Assembly: GCA_017306415.1 (NCBI GenBank)
Contig: JAFKIL010000006.1
Coordinates: 124,001 to 188,000, forward strand
Origin: Microbacterium sp.
GTDB lineage: Bacteria; Actinomycetota; Actinomycetes; Actinomycetales; Microbacteriaceae
Length of the DNA: 64,000 nt
Direction of reading: 5' to 3'
The number at the start of each line of letters is the position of its first letter. The stretch's first letter is position 1. The translations under genes were made by a program, and so were the position numbers. The notes under the pieces are model-generated. The model was given only the letters and a program-made list of their open reading frames with translations. It ran no database searches and had not been told where the DNA came from. Positions 50,632-60,808 of the stretch are shown piece after piece.

Positions 50632-52011
50632 CTAGCAGTCGACCATGGCGACGTTCAGAGCGAGCCCGCCCTCGGCGGTCTCCTTGTACTTCGCACTCAT
50701 ATCCGCACCCGTGTCTCGCATCGTTCTGATGGCTGCGTCGAGCGAGACATGGTGCTCGCCGTCACTGCGGACCGCCATCCGTGCGGCCGTGATCGCCTTG
50801 ACGCTGGCGATCGCGTTCCGTTCGATGCACGGGATCTGAACGAGCCCACCCACAGGATCACAGGTGAGGCCGAGATTGTGCTCGATGCCGATCTCGGCGG
50901 CATTCTCGATCTGCTGAGGCGTCCCGCCGAGCACCTCGGCCAGACCTGCGGCGGCCATCGAGCACGCCGAGCCGACCTCTCCCTGACAGCCGACCTCCGC
51001 GCCCGAGATGGACGCGTTCTTCTTGAACAGCATCCCGATCGCCGAGGCCGTGAGGAGGAAGCGCACCACGCCGTCATCATCGGCCCCGCGGACGAACCGT
51101 CGGTAATAGTCGAGCACGGCCGGGATGATGCCGGCCGCACCGTTGGTGGGAGCAGTGACGACGCGTCCGCCCGCGGCGTTCTCCTCGTTCACGGCGAGCG
51201 CGGCGAGCGTAACCCACTCCATCGCGTGCAGGGGATCGTCCGTCCGGCCCGCAGCCTCGAGCTGCTCGCGCTGGATCGCTGCCCGGCGACGCACGTTCAG
51301 GCCCCCGGGGAGGACGCCCGTGCGGCGGGTGCCGTTCTCGATGCACTCCGCCATGACGGACCAGATGCGCAGGATGCCCCCGCGTACGGCGACTTCGGAT
51401 CGCTGCGCGAGTTCGTTCGCGAGAACGATGTCGCTGATCCGCTTCCCCGTGCGGACGGCGGTGGCGACGAGCTCGTCTGCGGAGTCGAAGGGGAAGGGGA
51501 CCGGGGCCTGGTCCTGGGGCGATTCCGCGGCGGCGATCTCCTCCTGATCGGCGATGAAGCCACCACCGACCGAGTAGTACTCGCGACTGTCGAGCAGTCC
51601 GCCCTCCTCGTCGAAGGCGTCGAACCGCATCCCGTTCGAATGGAAGTGCAGACGCTCCCGCAGGTGGAGGATCACATCGCGTCGAACGTCGAACGCGACG
51701 GTCCCGGTCCCTCCGAGTTCGAGCAGGCCCCGCTTCTGCGACTCCTCGAAGCGCCTCTCGGCCTCGATCGGCTCCACGAGGTGCGGGTGCTCCCCCTGCA
51801 GACCGAGGACGACCGCCTTGATCGTTCCATGCCCCTGTCCCGTGAGCGCGAGGGAGCCGAAGAGGTGGGTCTGCACCCGCGCGACCCGATCGAGCAGACC
51901 TGCTGCCCGCAGCCTGTCGACGTAGGTAACCCCGGCCCGCATGGGACCGACGGTGTGCGAGCTCGACGGCCCGATCCCGATCTTGAAGAGATCGAAGACG
52001 CTGATCGACAC
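50632..52011 (-). CDS. sdaA: L-serine ammonia-lyase (single-chain, iron-sulfur)
   Basis: The protein has 459 residues with ATG start. N-terminal domain [26 protein letters not shown]; catalytic domain with [27 protein letters not shown] and the 4Fe-4S cysteines in [15 protein letters not shown] and [19 protein letters not shown]. Ends with the Cys-containing tail MVDC, which in this family occupies the active site. Converts L-serine to pyruvate and ammonia. Last enzyme of the glyA-sox-sdaA operon, 2 bp after soxG. Confidence 0.95.
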   Translation of the reverse strand: MSISVFDLFKIGIGPSSSHTVGPMRAGVTYVDRLRAAGLLDRVARVQTHLFGSLALTGQGHGTIKAVVLGLQGEHPHLVEPIEAERRFEESQKRGLLELGGTGTVAFDVRRDVILHLRERLHFHSNGMRFDAFDEEGGLLDSREYYSVGGGFIADQEEIAAAESPQDQAPVPFPFDSADELVATAVRTGKRISDIVLANELAQRSEVAVRGGILRIWSVMAECIENGTRRTGVLPGGLNVRRRAAIQREQLEAAGRTDDPLHAMEWVTLAALAVNEENAAGGRVVTAPTNGAAGIIPAVLDYYRRFVRGADDDGVVRFLLTASAIGMLFKKNASISGAEVGCQGEVGSACSMAAAGLAEVLGGTPQQIENAAEIGIEHNLGLTCDPVGGLVQIPCIERNAIASVKAITAARMAVRSDGEHHVSLDAAIRTMRDTGADMSAKYKETAEGGLALNVAMVDC

Positions 52012-52013
52012 GT

Positions 52014-52622
52014 CTAGCCCTCCGCCTGTGCGGGGTAGGCGAGCGGATCGGAAGCGGCGTCCCTCAACCAGTCCGCGACGTACCGGGCGAACGAGGTCCG
52101 CACGAGCAGTTCCACCGTCCGGGCGTTCTCGGATCGCGCGAGGAAGACGACGACGGCCTGCGCGAGGAGTCCCTGCAGCGCGACTCCTGGGCCGAAGCCG
52201 TCACCACGGAGGTCGAGTCCCGTCCCCTTGGCCAACAGCCCGGCCGCATCCCCGGAGACGACGAGCGAGAGACGCTGACCCGACTGCTCCACGACCGCGC
52301 CGTGGCTGCCGACCGCGTCGCGAAGGGACTGCTCGAGGGACGGCGACATCGCGGGATCGATGACGAGCCACTCGTCGGGGCCGAGCCAGACCACGGTCCT
52401 CCCGTCGCCGCTCGCGAAACGGGAGGCCGCGGGCAGGGGCAGTCCCAGCACGTCCTCGACGGCGAGCAGCGCCGACGTCGTCGGGTCGACGCGTAGATCG
52501 AACGTCCGCGCCGGCGCTCCTACCTCGACGGTGATGCCGTGTCCCAGGCTCGAGAGTCGTTCGGCATAGCCGTAGAGTGCGCCCCTCGGCGCGATCTGAC
52601 CACCGTCGGCGCTCTCAGCCAT
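52014..52622 (-). CDS. soxG: Sarcosine oxidase gamma subunit
   Basis: The protein has 202 residues from ATG 52622, overlapping the soxA stop by 8 bp. SoxG features: LGLPLPAASRFASGDGRTVVWLGPDEWLVI and SLEQSLRDAVGSHGAVVEQSGQRLSLVVSGDAAGLLAKG. Small folate-domain-related subunit of the heterotetrameric enzyme; structural rather than catalytic. Confidence 0.9.
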   Translation of the reverse strand: MAESADGGQIAPRGALYGYAERLSSLGHGITVEVGAPARTFDLRVDPTTSALLAVEDVLGLPLPAASRFASGDGRTVVWLGPDEWLVIDPAMSPSLEQSLRDAVGSHGAVVEQSGQRLSLVVSGDAAGLLAKGTGLDLRGDGFGPGVALQGLLAQAVVVFLARSENARTVELLVRTSFARYVADWLRDAASDPLAYPAQAEG

Positions 52623-55476
52623 CGCGACGGGCTCCTTCCGGGTCGAACAGCACATGACTGGTGATGGTGGCAGGGACGATCCGGCCGTCCACGACGGCGT
52701 TGATCCGCTCCCCTATCCGCGCGTGCCCCCCGGAGACGAGCGCGAGGGCGAACGTGCTGCTCAGCGCCCGGCTGTCATAGCTGGACGTGACGAAGCCCTC
52801 CATCGGGACGGGCCCCGCTGCGGTGTCAATCGCCTCGACCGAGACCAGCTGCGAACCCTCCGGGATGAGCTGCGCGCCGTCGCAGGGAAGAAGTCCCACG
52901 AGTTGGCGCCGCGTGGTGTCCCGGTTGGCGACGCGGTCGAACGATCGCTTTCCGATGAAGTCGGTCTTCTTCCTGGACACGACCCATGACATCCCGAGAT
53001 CGTGCGGAGTGATCGTGCCGTCGGTGTCCTGTCCCACGATCGGGTATCCCTTCTCGGCACGCAGCACGTGCATGGTCTCGGTCCCGTACGGCGTGATCCG
53101 GTGCTTCTCGCCCGCTGCCATCAGCCGTTCCCACAGATCGAGACCGAACCAGCTCACGGCGGACACCTCGTACGCGAGCTCGCCCGAGAAGCTGACTCGG
53201 GCGAGGCGGACCGCGACGCCGTCGAGCACGGTGTCGCGCCAGGTCATGAAGGGGAACGCCTCGTTCGAGACATCGACCTTCGGGAACAGCGACGCGATCA
53301 CGTCGCGGGATCGAGGCCCCACCACGGGGAAGGTGACCCAGTGCTCCGTGACCGACGTGAGATAGACGTTCAGATCCGGCCACTCCGTCTGGAGCCATTC
53401 CTCCATCCAGTCGAGGATCTTCGCCGCACCGCCGGTCGTCGTGTAGACGAGGAACCGGTCGTCTTCGAGGCGGAGGACCGTCCCGTCGTCGATGACCATG
53501 CCGTCCACACCGCACATGACGCCGTACCTGATGGAGCCGACCTTCAGCGTGCTCATGAGATTGGTGTAGATCCTGTCGAGGAACTCCGCCGCATCCGGTC
53601 CCTGCACATCGATCTTGCCGAGGGTCGACCCGTCCATGATCGCGACGCCGTTGCGTGCGGCGACGGTCTCGCGTGCCACGGCGGCGTGGATGTCCTCACC
53701 TTGTTGCGGGTAGTACCACGGCCGCTTCCATTGACCGACATCCTCGAACCGCGCGCCATGAGACACATGCCAGTCGTGGACCGCGGTCACGCGCACCGGG
53801 TCGAAGAGTTCTCCCCGGGCCCGCCCCGCGAGCGCCGCGAAGGCGACGGGAGTGTAGGGCGGGCGGAACCGCGTCGTACCGACACCCGCGATGGGCTCCC
53901 CCGAGATCGTCGCTGCGATGCCGGAGGCGACGATCCCGGAGGTCTTGCCCTGATCGTGGGCGGTCCCGATGGTGGTGTAACGCTTGATGTGCTCAACCGA
54001 TCGCAGCCCCGCCCCCAGGGCACGGCCGATGTCTGCAACGGTGGCGTCGCGCTGCAGATCGACGTAGTGGTCGGTAAGGGTCGACGGATCCCCGTTCGGG
54101 ACGAACCAGAGCACCGCGCCCGGGTGGTGATCGAGGTCCGGCGCGACGACCGGGATCCGGGACTCCGCGGGTGCGAGGCCCAGTTCGGCGACGACGCGCG
54201 ACGCGGTCGCCGCAGCACCTTCCAGCACCGCGCCCAGTCCGAAGTCGCCGGCCGCGGATCCGGTCACCGCGAGGGTGGGGAGCGTCGCGGCCGGCACGAA
54301 TGCGCCGCTCCGCCGGTCGTACCGGAGGGCCCCGCCCGCCTGGCTGTGAAGGTGGACGGCAGGGTTCCATCCACCACTCATGAGGAGGGCGTCCGTCGCG
54401 ATGGTCGTGGCGGCGCCGAAGTCGGTCCCGTCGAACGCCCGCACGGTCACGGACTCGATCCGCTCGCGACCGGCGGTGTCCACGACCACGCTGCCGTGGT
54501 GCAGTGCGATGCGCCGATCTCGGGCGCCACCGATCCAGTGGTCGGCGATGATGCTGCGCGAGTCGATGATCGCGGCGATCTTCGTGCCGGCGTCGTGCAG
54601 TTCGAAGGCGACGCTGTATGCGCTGTCGTTCGTCGTGAAGACCGTGACATCATCGCCGACCCGGACGCCGAAGCGGTGGAGGAAGGTCCGCGCGGCGCCG
54701 GCGAGCATGATGCCGGGCCTGTCGTTGTTGGCGAACACGACCGGCCGCTCGTGCGCTCCCGTTGCGACGACCGTCCGCTTCGCCCGGATCCGCCAGATCC
54801 GCTGACGAAGCGCGTGTGCCGGCGCAGTGTCGCCGAGATGGTCCGTACGTCGCTCGACCGCGAGCGCGAGACCGTCGTCGTAGACGCCGAACACCGTGGT
54901 GCGGGGAAGGTGGATCCCCCCGAGTCCTCGGAGGCGGTCCACCTCGCCGACAGCCCATTCGGGCCCTTCCCGCCCGTCGACTGCCCGATGCATGCCCAGG
55001 AGAGCGCCGCCGGGTATCGGCTGCTCGTCGACGAGGACGACCCGCGCACCGGAGCGCGCGGCGTGAATCGCTGCCGTCAGGCCGGCCGGACCGGCGCCGA
55101 CGACGAGCACGTCGACATGCAGATGCACCGAGTCGTAGCGGGCGGGATCGGGCTCGGTCGGCAGGGCCCCCTGGCCCGGGACGCCGTGGGCGGAGATGCC
55201 GGGCGCGAGTTCGACCAGTGTCGCGAGCTGCATGGGATCCGGGAACGGCGTCGTGATCTGGATGAGACCGCTCGGATCCTCGGCTCCGGCTGCGCCGATA
55301 CCGCGCGATCGGCCGAATTTTATGCTGGTCGTCACTTCGTGGCGGCCGTTCGCGAGGAGAGCGGACGCCAATGTGTCTCCGGCGTAACCCTCGAGGGGGG
55401 AGCCGTCGAAGACGAAGGACACCGGACGGGCCCGGTCGACGAGACCGCCGGAGGGGTTGCGGTGGGTCTGGGTCAT
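52615..55476 (-). CDS. soxA: Sarcosine oxidase alpha subunit
   Basis: The protein has 953 residues from ATG 55476 (ATGA overlap with soxD). Domain order: N-terminal 2Fe-2S-like fold (FVFDGSPLEGYAGDTLASALLANG), NAD/FAD-binding domain (VLVVGAGPAGLTAAIHAARSG near 123-143; NNDRPGIMLAGAARTFL), and C-terminal GcvT-like folate domain from about 580 (GTHEARYED-like NGVAIMDGSTLGKIDVQGPDAAEFLDRIY). Together with beta, gamma and delta subunits it oxidises sarcosine to glycine, passing the methyl carbon to tetrahydrofolate. Full length and intact. Confidence 0.94.
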   Translation of the reverse strand: MTQTHRNPSGGLVDRARPVSFVFDGSPLEGYAGDTLASALLANGRHEVTTSIKFGRSRGIGAAGAEDPSGLIQITTPFPDPMQLATLVELAPGISAHGVPGQGALPTEPDPARYDSVHLHVDVLVVGAGPAGLTAAIHAARSGARVVLVDEQPIPGGALLGMHRAVDGREGPEWAVGEVDRLRGLGGIHLPRTTVFGVYDDGLALAVERRTDHLGDTAPAHALRQRIWRIRAKRTVVATGAHERPVVFANNDRPGIMLAGAARTFLHRFGVRVGDDVTVFTTNDSAYSVAFELHDAGTKIAAIIDSRSIIADHWIGGARDRRIALHHGSVVVDTAGRERIESVTVRAFDGTDFGAATTIATDALLMSGGWNPAVHLHSQAGGALRYDRRSGAFVPAATLPTLAVTGSAAGDFGLGAVLEGAAATASRVVAELGLAPAESRIPVVAPDLDHHPGAVLWFVPNGDPSTLTDHYVDLQRDATVADIGRALGAGLRSVEHIKRYTTIGTAHDQGKTSGIVASGIAATISGEPIAGVGTTRFRPPYTPVAFAALAGRARGELFDPVRVTAVHDWHVSHGARFEDVGQWKRPWYYPQQGEDIHAAVARETVAARNGVAIMDGSTLGKIDVQGPDAAEFLDRIYTNLMSTLKVGSIRYGVMCGVDGMVIDDGTVLRLEDDRFLVYTTTGGAAKILDWMEEWLQTEWPDLNVYLTSVTEHWVTFPVVGPRSRDVIASLFPKVDVSNEAFPFMTWRDTVLDGVAVRLARVSFSGELAYEVSAVSWFGLDLWERLMAAGEKHRITPYGTETMHVLRAEKGYPIVGQDTDGTITPHDLGMSWVVSRKKTDFIGKRSFDRVANRDTTRRQLVGLLPCDGAQLIPEGSQLVSVEAIDTAAGPVPMEGFVTSSYDSRALSSTFALALVSGGHARIGERINAVVDGRIVPATITSHVLFDPEGARRDG

Positions 55477-55811
55477 CGTGCATCTTCGCCTTCTGCATCG
55501 AGCGACGCGTCTTCCGCGGGGTCCACGCGCGCGCCGCGATGCAGCGTCGGGCGGGACCCGATGGGATAGACCTCGAGGAATCGGTACGTGATGGTGTCGC
55601 GCAGCGCGTTGAACCAGCGTCGGCACCCCGCCGCGTGGACCCATCGCTCGGCGAACACCCCCTTCACGTTGGCGCGGAAGAAAACATAGTGCGCCCACTC
55701 GAGGTCATCGAGCTCCGCGGGATCTTCCGGGTACGGGACGTGCGCTTCGCCCCCGTAGGTGAATTCGATCTCCTCGCGGGCTCCGCACCACGGGCAGTCG
55801 ATGAGTTGCAT
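55473..55811 (-). CDS. soxD: Sarcosine oxidase delta subunit
   Basis: The protein has 112 residues with ATG start. Zinc ligands of SoxD are visible: Cys6 and Cys9 in CPWCGAREEIEF, and His59 and Cys63 in WVHAAGCRRWFNALRDT. ATGA overlap with soxA and 20 bp after soxB. The acidic C-terminal tail (DPAEDASLDAEGEDAR) is normal. Confidence 0.93.
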   Translation of the reverse strand: MQLIDCPWCGAREEIEFTYGGEAHVPYPEDPAELDDLEWAHYVFFRANVKGVFAERWVHAAGCRRWFNALRDTITYRFLEVYPIGSRPTLHRGARVDPAEDASLDAEGEDAR

Positions 55812-55831
55812 CGTCGTTCTCCGATCTCGCG

Positions 55832-57085
55832 TCAGTGCGCGACGGCGGCGGCGCCGTGCTCATCGACAAGCCGGCCCGAGACGAACCGGTCCAGGGTGAA
55901 CGGCGCGATGAGGGGGTGCGGCTCGCCGGTCGCGATCGTGTGGGCAAAGGTGTCGCCCACGCCGGGGGTCGCCTTGAATCCGCCGGTGCCCCATCCGCAG
56001 TTCAGGAATAGGTTCTCGTACGGCGTCAGCCCTACGATCGGCGACGCATCCGGCGAGACGTCCACGATGCCCGCCCACGTCCGGAGAAGGTGCGCCCGCG
56101 CGAACACGGGAAACAGTTCCACAGCCGCCGCCATCTGTCGCTCGATGATGTGGAACGCTCCGCGCTGGCCGTAACCGTTGTAGGAATCGATGCCGGCACC
56201 CATCACCAGCTCGCCCTTGTGGGCCTGGGACACGTAGACATGCACCGCGTTCGACATCACCACCGTCGGATGTACGGGCTCCAGCAGTTCCGACACCAGG
56301 GCCTGGAGGGGGTGGCTCTGGATCGGGACGCGGATCCCGAGCGTATCGGTGAGCGTGGAGGTGTGACCTGCCGCGGCCAGGGCGACACGGCCGGCGGCGA
56401 TGTCGCCGCGACTGGTCCGCACACCGATCACACGGTTCCCCTCGGTGAGGAACCCGGTCACCTCGGTGTCCTGGATCAGGTGAACTCCTGCGGAGGCCGC
56501 CTTCCGCGCGAAGCCCCAGCCGACGTAGTCATGCTTCGCGATCCCCGCCCGCGGTTGGTACGTCGCCCCGAGCACCGGGTACCGGATATCGCTCGAGATG
56601 TTCACCAGCGGACACAATTCCTTGACGCCCTCGGCGTCGACCCATTCGGCGTCGATTCCGTTGAGCTTGTTCGCTTCGACCCGGCGGCGAGAATCACGCA
56701 CGTCCTGGAGCGTGTGCGCCAGGTTGAGTACTCCGCGCTGGCTGAAGAGGATGGGGTATTCGATATCCTCCTCGAGACCCTCCCACAGCGTGAGCGCATG
56801 CTCGTAGATGGCTGCGCTCTCATCCCAGAGGTAGTTGGAGCGGATGATCGTGGTGTTCCGCGCCATGTTGCCCCCGGCGAGCCAGCCGCGTTCTATCACG
56901 GCGATGTCGGTGATCCCGTGGTTCTTCACGAGATAGTGGGCGGTGGCGAGACCGTGTCCGCCGCCTCCGACGATCACGACGTCGTAGCGCTTGCGTGGTT
57001 CGGGACTCTCCCACAGGAACGTCGGATGTTCGGGCAGGTCCGCACCGGGGGTGCGCGGTTCGGTCTTCGGCACGAGCCTGCTCAC
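55832..57085 (-). CDS. soxB: Sarcosine oxidase beta subunit
   Basis: The protein has 417 residues from GTG 57085 (GTGA overlap with glyA). FAD motif [22 protein letters not shown] near 36-57, [18 protein letters not shown] (the segment carrying the covalent FMN in this family), [22 protein letters not shown], and the C-terminal [14 protein letters not shown]. Carries the amine-oxidising FAD site of the tetramer. Confidence 0.94.
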   Translation of the reverse strand: MSRLVPKTEPRTPGADLPEHPTFLWESPEPRKRYDVVIVGGGGHGLATAHYLVKNHGITDIAVIERGWLAGGNMARNTTIIRSNYLWDESAAIYEHALTLWEGLEEDIEYPILFSQRGVLNLAHTLQDVRDSRRRVEANKLNGIDAEWVDAEGVKELCPLVNISSDIRYPVLGATYQPRAGIAKHDYVGWGFARKAASAGVHLIQDTEVTGFLTEGNRVIGVRTSRGDIAAGRVALAAAGHTSTLTDTLGIRVPIQSHPLQALVSELLEPVHPTVVMSNAVHVYVSQAHKGELVMGAGIDSYNGYGQRGAFHIIERQMAAAVELFPVFARAHLLRTWAGIVDVSPDASPIVGLTPYENLFLNCGWGTGGFKATPGVGDTFAHTIATGEPHPLIAPFTLDRFVSGRLVDEHGAAAVAH

Positions 57086-58383
57086 TGTCCGTCTCCGGGG
57101 TACAGCGGGAACCGCGCGGCCAGGTCGTGGACCTCTTCCCTCGCCCTCGATACGATTCGCGCGTGCGGCTCGGGCTGGAGCACCGCGAGAATCAGATCTG
57201 CGACGCGTGCGAATTCCGTATCGCCGAACCCGCGCGCCGCAAGTGCGGGGGTTCCGATGCGTACACCTGAGCTGATCATGGGCGGACGGGGATCGAAAGG
57301 AACCGCGTTGCGGTTGACCGTGATGCCGATCTCGTGAAGACGGTCTTCCGCCTGCCTGCCGTCGAGCGGCGATTCGCGGAGGTCAACGAGCACGAGATGC
57401 ACGTCCGTGCCCCCGCTCACGACGCCGAGACCGGCGGCCCGCGCGTCGGGCTGCTGCAGCCGGTCCGCGATGATCTTCGCGCCGCGGAGGGTGCGTTCCT
57501 GGCGTTCCTTGAATGCCGGCTCGGCGGCGAGCTTGAAGGCGACCGCCTTCGCAGCGATCACGTGCTCGAGCGGTCCGCCTTGCTGCCCCGGGAAGACCGC
57601 GCTGTTGAATCGCTTGCCGAGCTCCGCCGTCGCGAGGATCACGCCGCCGCGGGGTCCGCCCAGCGTCTTGTGTGTCGTAGAGGTGACCACATGCGCATGT
57701 GGGAAGGGGCTCGGGTGCAGTCCGGTGGCCACCAGGCCGGCGAAATGGGCCATGTCGACCATGAGGTAGGCGTCCACGAGGTCGGCGATCCGGCGGAACT
57801 CGGCGAAGTCGAGGTGCCTCGGGTACGCCGACCACCCTGCCACGATGAGCTTCGGTCGGTGCTCGAGGGCGAGCTGCTCGATCTCGCCGTAGTCGATCCT
57901 GTGGTCGTCCTCGCGCACGTGATACGCGACGGCGTTGTAGAGCCTTCCTGAGAAGTTCAGACGCATGCCGTGGGTGAGGTGTCCGCCGTGCGCGAGGTCG
58001 AGCCCCAGGATCGTGTCCCCGGCGCTGATCAGCGCGGACATGGCGGCAGCGTTGGCCTGCGCCCCGGAATGCGGCTGAACGTTCGCGTACTCGGCGCCGA
58101 AGAGCGCCCTGAGCCGGTCGATGGCGAGCTGTTCGATCACGTCCACGTTCTCGCACCCGCCGTAGTATCGGCGCCCGGGATAGCCCTCCGCGTACTTATT
58201 GGTGAGGACCGAGCCCTGCGCCTCCATGACCGCGAGCGGAGCGAAGTTCTCGCTCGCGATCATCTCGAGCGTGGTCCGTTGACGGGAGAGCTCCGCCTCG
58301 ATCGCGGCATGCACCTCCGGGTCCGCCGCGCGCAACGATGCGGTGAGGACATCCGCGCGGGGAACCGACATCGACCTTGTCAT
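57082..58383 (-). CDS. glyA: Serine hydroxymethyltransferase
   Basis: The protein has 433 residues from ATG 58383 (a TTG at 58404 is possible). PLP-enzyme motifs: [61 protein letters not shown] and [13 protein letters not shown] with the PLP lysine. Joins the glycine and methylene-tetrahydrofolate produced by sarcosine oxidase to give serine, which SdaA deaminates. First gene of the operon. This is likely a dedicated paralogue of the housekeeping enzyme. Confidence 0.94.
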   Translation of the reverse strand: MTRSMSVPRADVLTASLRAADPEVHAAIEAELSRQRTTLEMIASENFAPLAVMEAQGSVLTNKYAEGYPGRRYYGGCENVDVIEQLAIDRLRALFGAEYANVQPHSGAQANAAAMSALISAGDTILGLDLAHGGHLTHGMRLNFSGRLYNAVAYHVREDDHRIDYGEIEQLALEHRPKLIVAGWSAYPRHLDFAEFRRIADLVDAYLMVDMAHFAGLVATGLHPSPFPHAHVVTSTTHKTLGGPRGGVILATAELGKRFNSAVFPGQQGGPLEHVIAAKAVAFKLAAEPAFKERQERTLRGAKIIADRLQQPDARAAGLGVVSGGTDVHLVLVDLRESPLDGRQAEDRLHEIGITVNRNAVPFDPRPPMISSGVRIGTPALAARGFGDTEFARVADLILAVLQPEPHARIVSRAREEVHDLAARFPLYPGDGQ

Positions 58384-58410
58384 GGCATCCGATCTAAAAG
58401 CCAATTGATA

Positions 58411-58430
58411 TATCTGTTTCGTGTCAGATA
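58411..58430. promoter_or_regulatory. Operator candidate between glyA and the GntR gene
   Basis: TATCTG (58411-58416) and CAGATA (58425-58430) are perfect inverted arms around an 8-bp spacer, within the AT-richer divergent promoter region. Suits a GntR/FCD-family dimer. Confidence 0.6.
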
Positions 58431-58500
58431 CTATTGAGCACGGCCGGTCTTGTCAACGCGAGCCGCGGCCCCGCAGGGCTTCACCGACGGAAGGGTGGAT

Positions 58501-59199
58501 GTGCGCACCGCCTCGAGTCCTCTCGACTCCGCATCCCCGCCGACTCCCGCCCTGGCGGACCGAGGCGGCCTATCCCTCGCGGACTATGCGACGAAGACGC
58601 TGCGCGATCGGCTGATCGTCCTCGACATCCCGCCCGGCACTCCGCTCAACGACGAGCAGATCGGCCGCGAGCTCGGAATCGGCCGTACGCCCGTGCGCGA
58701 AGCGCTCAAGCGGCTGGAGAGCGAGCACCTCGTCGCGGTCTACCCGCGACGAGGGACGTTCGCGTCATCGGTCGACATCACCGATCTCGCGGAGATCGCC
58801 GAGATCCGGGCGCAGCTCGAGCCACTGGCGGCCTCCCGTGCGGCGATGCACGCGAGCGCCCACGCTCGCGAGGCGATGAGGGCACTGGCGGACACGCTTG
58901 ACGATGGCGACCTCTCCCGCGACACACCCGCAACGCTGATGCGCTACGACCTGGAGGTGCACCGCAGCATCTACGCCGCCAACGGCAACGCGCATCTGGA
59001 GGAGGTGCTGGTCACCTACGACAACCTGGCCACGCGGATCTGGTGCATGGTGATCGACCGCCTGCCGGACGTCAGCTCCCACATCGCCGAACACGTGGCG
59101 CTTCTGCGCTCGATCGCGGCCGGCGACGCCGAGCTGGCCGGCGCGATCGCGCACGAGCACGTCAACTCCTTCGAGGCGCTGGTCCGGTCCGTGCTCTAG
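58501..59199 (+). CDS. GntR-family regulator, FCD type
   Basis: 232 residues from GTG 58501, 6 bases after GGAAGG; a TTG at 58450 would give 249 residues but has no ribosome site. Winged helix: DYATKTLRDRLIVLDIPPGTPLNDEQIGRELGIGRTPVREALKRLESEHLV. FCD domain follows with metal/ligand residues in ALMRYDLEVHRSIYAANGN-like TLMRYDLEVHRSIY and HVALLRSIAAGD. Divergent from the glyA-sox operon and its probable regulator, sensing a small carboxylate or amino acid such as sarcosine or glycine. Confidence 0.88.
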   Translation: MRTASSPLDSASPPTPALADRGGLSLADYATKTLRDRLIVLDIPPGTPLNDEQIGRELGIGRTPVREALKRLESEHLVAVYPRRGTFASSVDITDLAEIAEIRAQLEPLAASRAAMHASAHAREAMRALADTLDDGDLSRDTPATLMRYDLEVHRSIYAANGNAHLEEVLVTYDNLATRIWCMVIDRLPDVSSHIAEHVALLRSIAAGDAELAGAIAHEHVNSFEALVRSVL

Positions 59200-59981
59200 C
59201 CGCGTCCACTGCTGTCGGTGCTGAAGTCCAGCTCTCCGAGGGCTGCTCGCGCGAGGTAACCGAAGTCGGACGCCAACGTCGTGGCATTGATGGGCGCGCT
59301 GACCGGGGATGCGAGGAAGATCGCGTGTCTCGCGATCTGCTCCGGCGCCATCACAGGCAGCCCCGTGCCTGCGAAGCCCGTCGGCCGTCCGAGATCCTTC
59401 CGGGACATCGGCGTGTCGACGATCCCTGGACACAGCGCGTTGGACCGGACGGCTGGATGGTCGACGGATACTGCCTTGGCCAGCATGGCGACGGCACTCT
59501 TGGAGACGCTGTACGGCCCCATGCCCTCGAACGCCACGAACGCGGAGTCCGACGCGATGTAGACGATGGTCGCGACGTCGCTCGCGCTGAGAAAGGGCAG
59601 GGAGTGCTTCGTGACGAGGAAATTCCCCCGCACGTTGACGGACATCACCCGGTCCCAGTCGTCGACGGCGACCGTTCCCAGAGGTTCCCCCACCGGGCCG
59701 GAGATTCCGGCGCATCCGAGAACGCTGTCGAGCCGTCCGAAGGAGGATGCCGCAGCGTCGACCGCAGCGCGGACAGCGTCTTCATCCGTCAACTCCGCTC
59801 GGAAGAATCGAACATCGCGCCCGGCTGCGGCGAGCTCCTGCGCCACCCGTGCGCCGTCCGCGGCGCGGTCGACGATGGCCACGCGGGCTCCCTCGTCGAG
59901 CAACGCATGGACACAGGCGCGCCCGATGCCCGACGCACCACCCGTCACGAGCGCGACCCGATCGCGGAGTCCGAGGTCCAC
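59196..59981 (-). CDS. Short-chain dehydrogenase/reductase 1
   Basis: The protein has 261 residues. NAD(P) motif VALVTGGASGIGRACV (TGxxxGIG) near 9-24, Asp in VAIVDRAADG suggesting NAD preference, NAG variant GCAGISG, and catalytic Tyr/Lys in YSVSKSAVAM. Convergent with the GntR gene, overlapping its end by 4 bp. Partner of SDR 2 directly upstream (2-bp gap). Alcohol or hydroxy-acid oxidation in the amine/aldehyde cassette is inferred. Confidence 0.88.
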   Translation of the reverse strand: MDLGLRDRVALVTGGASGIGRACVHALLDEGARVAIVDRAADGARVAQELAAAGRDVRFFRAELTDEDAVRAAVDAAASSFGRLDSVLGCAGISGPVGEPLGTVAVDDWDRVMSVNVRGNFLVTKHSLPFLSASDVATIVYIASDSAFVAFEGMGPYSVSKSAVAMLAKAVSVDHPAVRSNALCPGIVDTPMSRKDLGRPTGFAGTGLPVMAPEQIARHAIFLASPVSAPINATTLASDFGYLARAALGELDFSTDSSGRG

Positions 59982-59983
59982 GA

Positions 59984-60796
59984 TCAGCTCCGAGCGTTCG
60001 CGAGCGCGAGAGTGGGCACGTCGACGATGTGAGCACCGCCGTCGATGACGAGTGTCGATCCCGTGATGTACGAGGACTCGTCAGAGCCGAGGAACCGGAC
60101 TGCTGCGGCGACCTCCTCTGGGGTGGCGACGCGGCGAAGCGGGATGTCGACGGTGACGGCGGCGTAGGCGTCGAATCGCGACGCGGCGCGACCGCTGTCG
60201 ACGAGCTCGTCCATCTCGGCGTCCGCCATCGGGGTTCGCACCCAGCCGGGGCAGACCGCATTCACCCGGACTCCGCGCGGGCCGTAGTCGCGAGCTAGCG
60301 AGACCGTCAGTCCTATCAGGGCGTGCTTGGCGGCCGTATAGCCGGCCATCGACGGGCCGGCGCGCAGTCCGGAGAGCGAGGAGACCATCACCACCTTCCC
60401 TCGGGGCTTCTCCAGGAGCGGCAGGAACTCCCTCGCCATGACGAAGGCGGTCGTGAGGTTCGCGTGCAGCGACTCTCCCCACTCCGCATCCGTCGTCTCT
60501 CCCGCCGCGCTGAAGCCGCCGCCACCCGCATTGCAGACCAGCGTGTCGACGCGACCGAATCGGTCTCGCACCTCGTCCCTCAGCGCCTGGACGGATGCCG
60601 TATCCCCGGCATCGGCGACTCTCGCCTCTGCTCCGATCTGAGCGGCGACTCCCTGGAGGGGTTCGGCGCGCCGACCCGTGATGATCACGATCGCGCCCTC
60701 GGCGGCGAATCTCGTCGCGATGGCCGCTCCGATCCCCGTGCCTCCCCCGGTCACGATCACAACATCGCCGTCGACCTCGGTTCCTACGGACACCAT
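59984..60796 (-). CDS. Short-chain dehydrogenase/reductase 2
   Basis: The protein has 270 residues. Motifs [20 protein letters not shown], cofactor Arg pair in [10 protein letters not shown] (suggesting NADP), VCNAGGGGF, and catalytic [10 protein letters not shown]-terminal [17 protein letters not shown] is classical. Twelve bases after the ALDH stop, so co-transcribed with it and with SDR 1. Substrate unknown. Confidence 0.88.
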   Translation of the reverse strand: MVSVGTEVDGDVVIVTGGGTGIGAAIATRFAAEGAIVIITGRRAEPLQGVAAQIGAEARVADAGDTASVQALRDEVRDRFGRVDTLVCNAGGGGFSAAGETTDAEWGESLHANLTTAFVMAREFLPLLEKPRGKVVMVSSLSGLRAGPSMAGYTAAKHALIGLTVSLARDYGPRGVRVNAVCPGWVRTPMADAEMDELVDSGRAASRFDAYAAVTVDIPLRRVATPEEVAAAVRFLGSDESSYITGSTLVIDGGAHIVDVPTLALANARS

Positions 60797-60808
60797 ACGA
60801 CCGCCGCG

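Noticed and set aside
53002-55569. 855-codon plus-strand open frame antisense to soxA
   Set aside because: No start signal or family pattern; soxA on the minus strand is intact and in operon context.
52615-55698. soxA frame extended upstream through soxD
   Set aside because: The extension is a shadow of soxD; the ATG at 55476 overlaps the soxD stop as ATGA.
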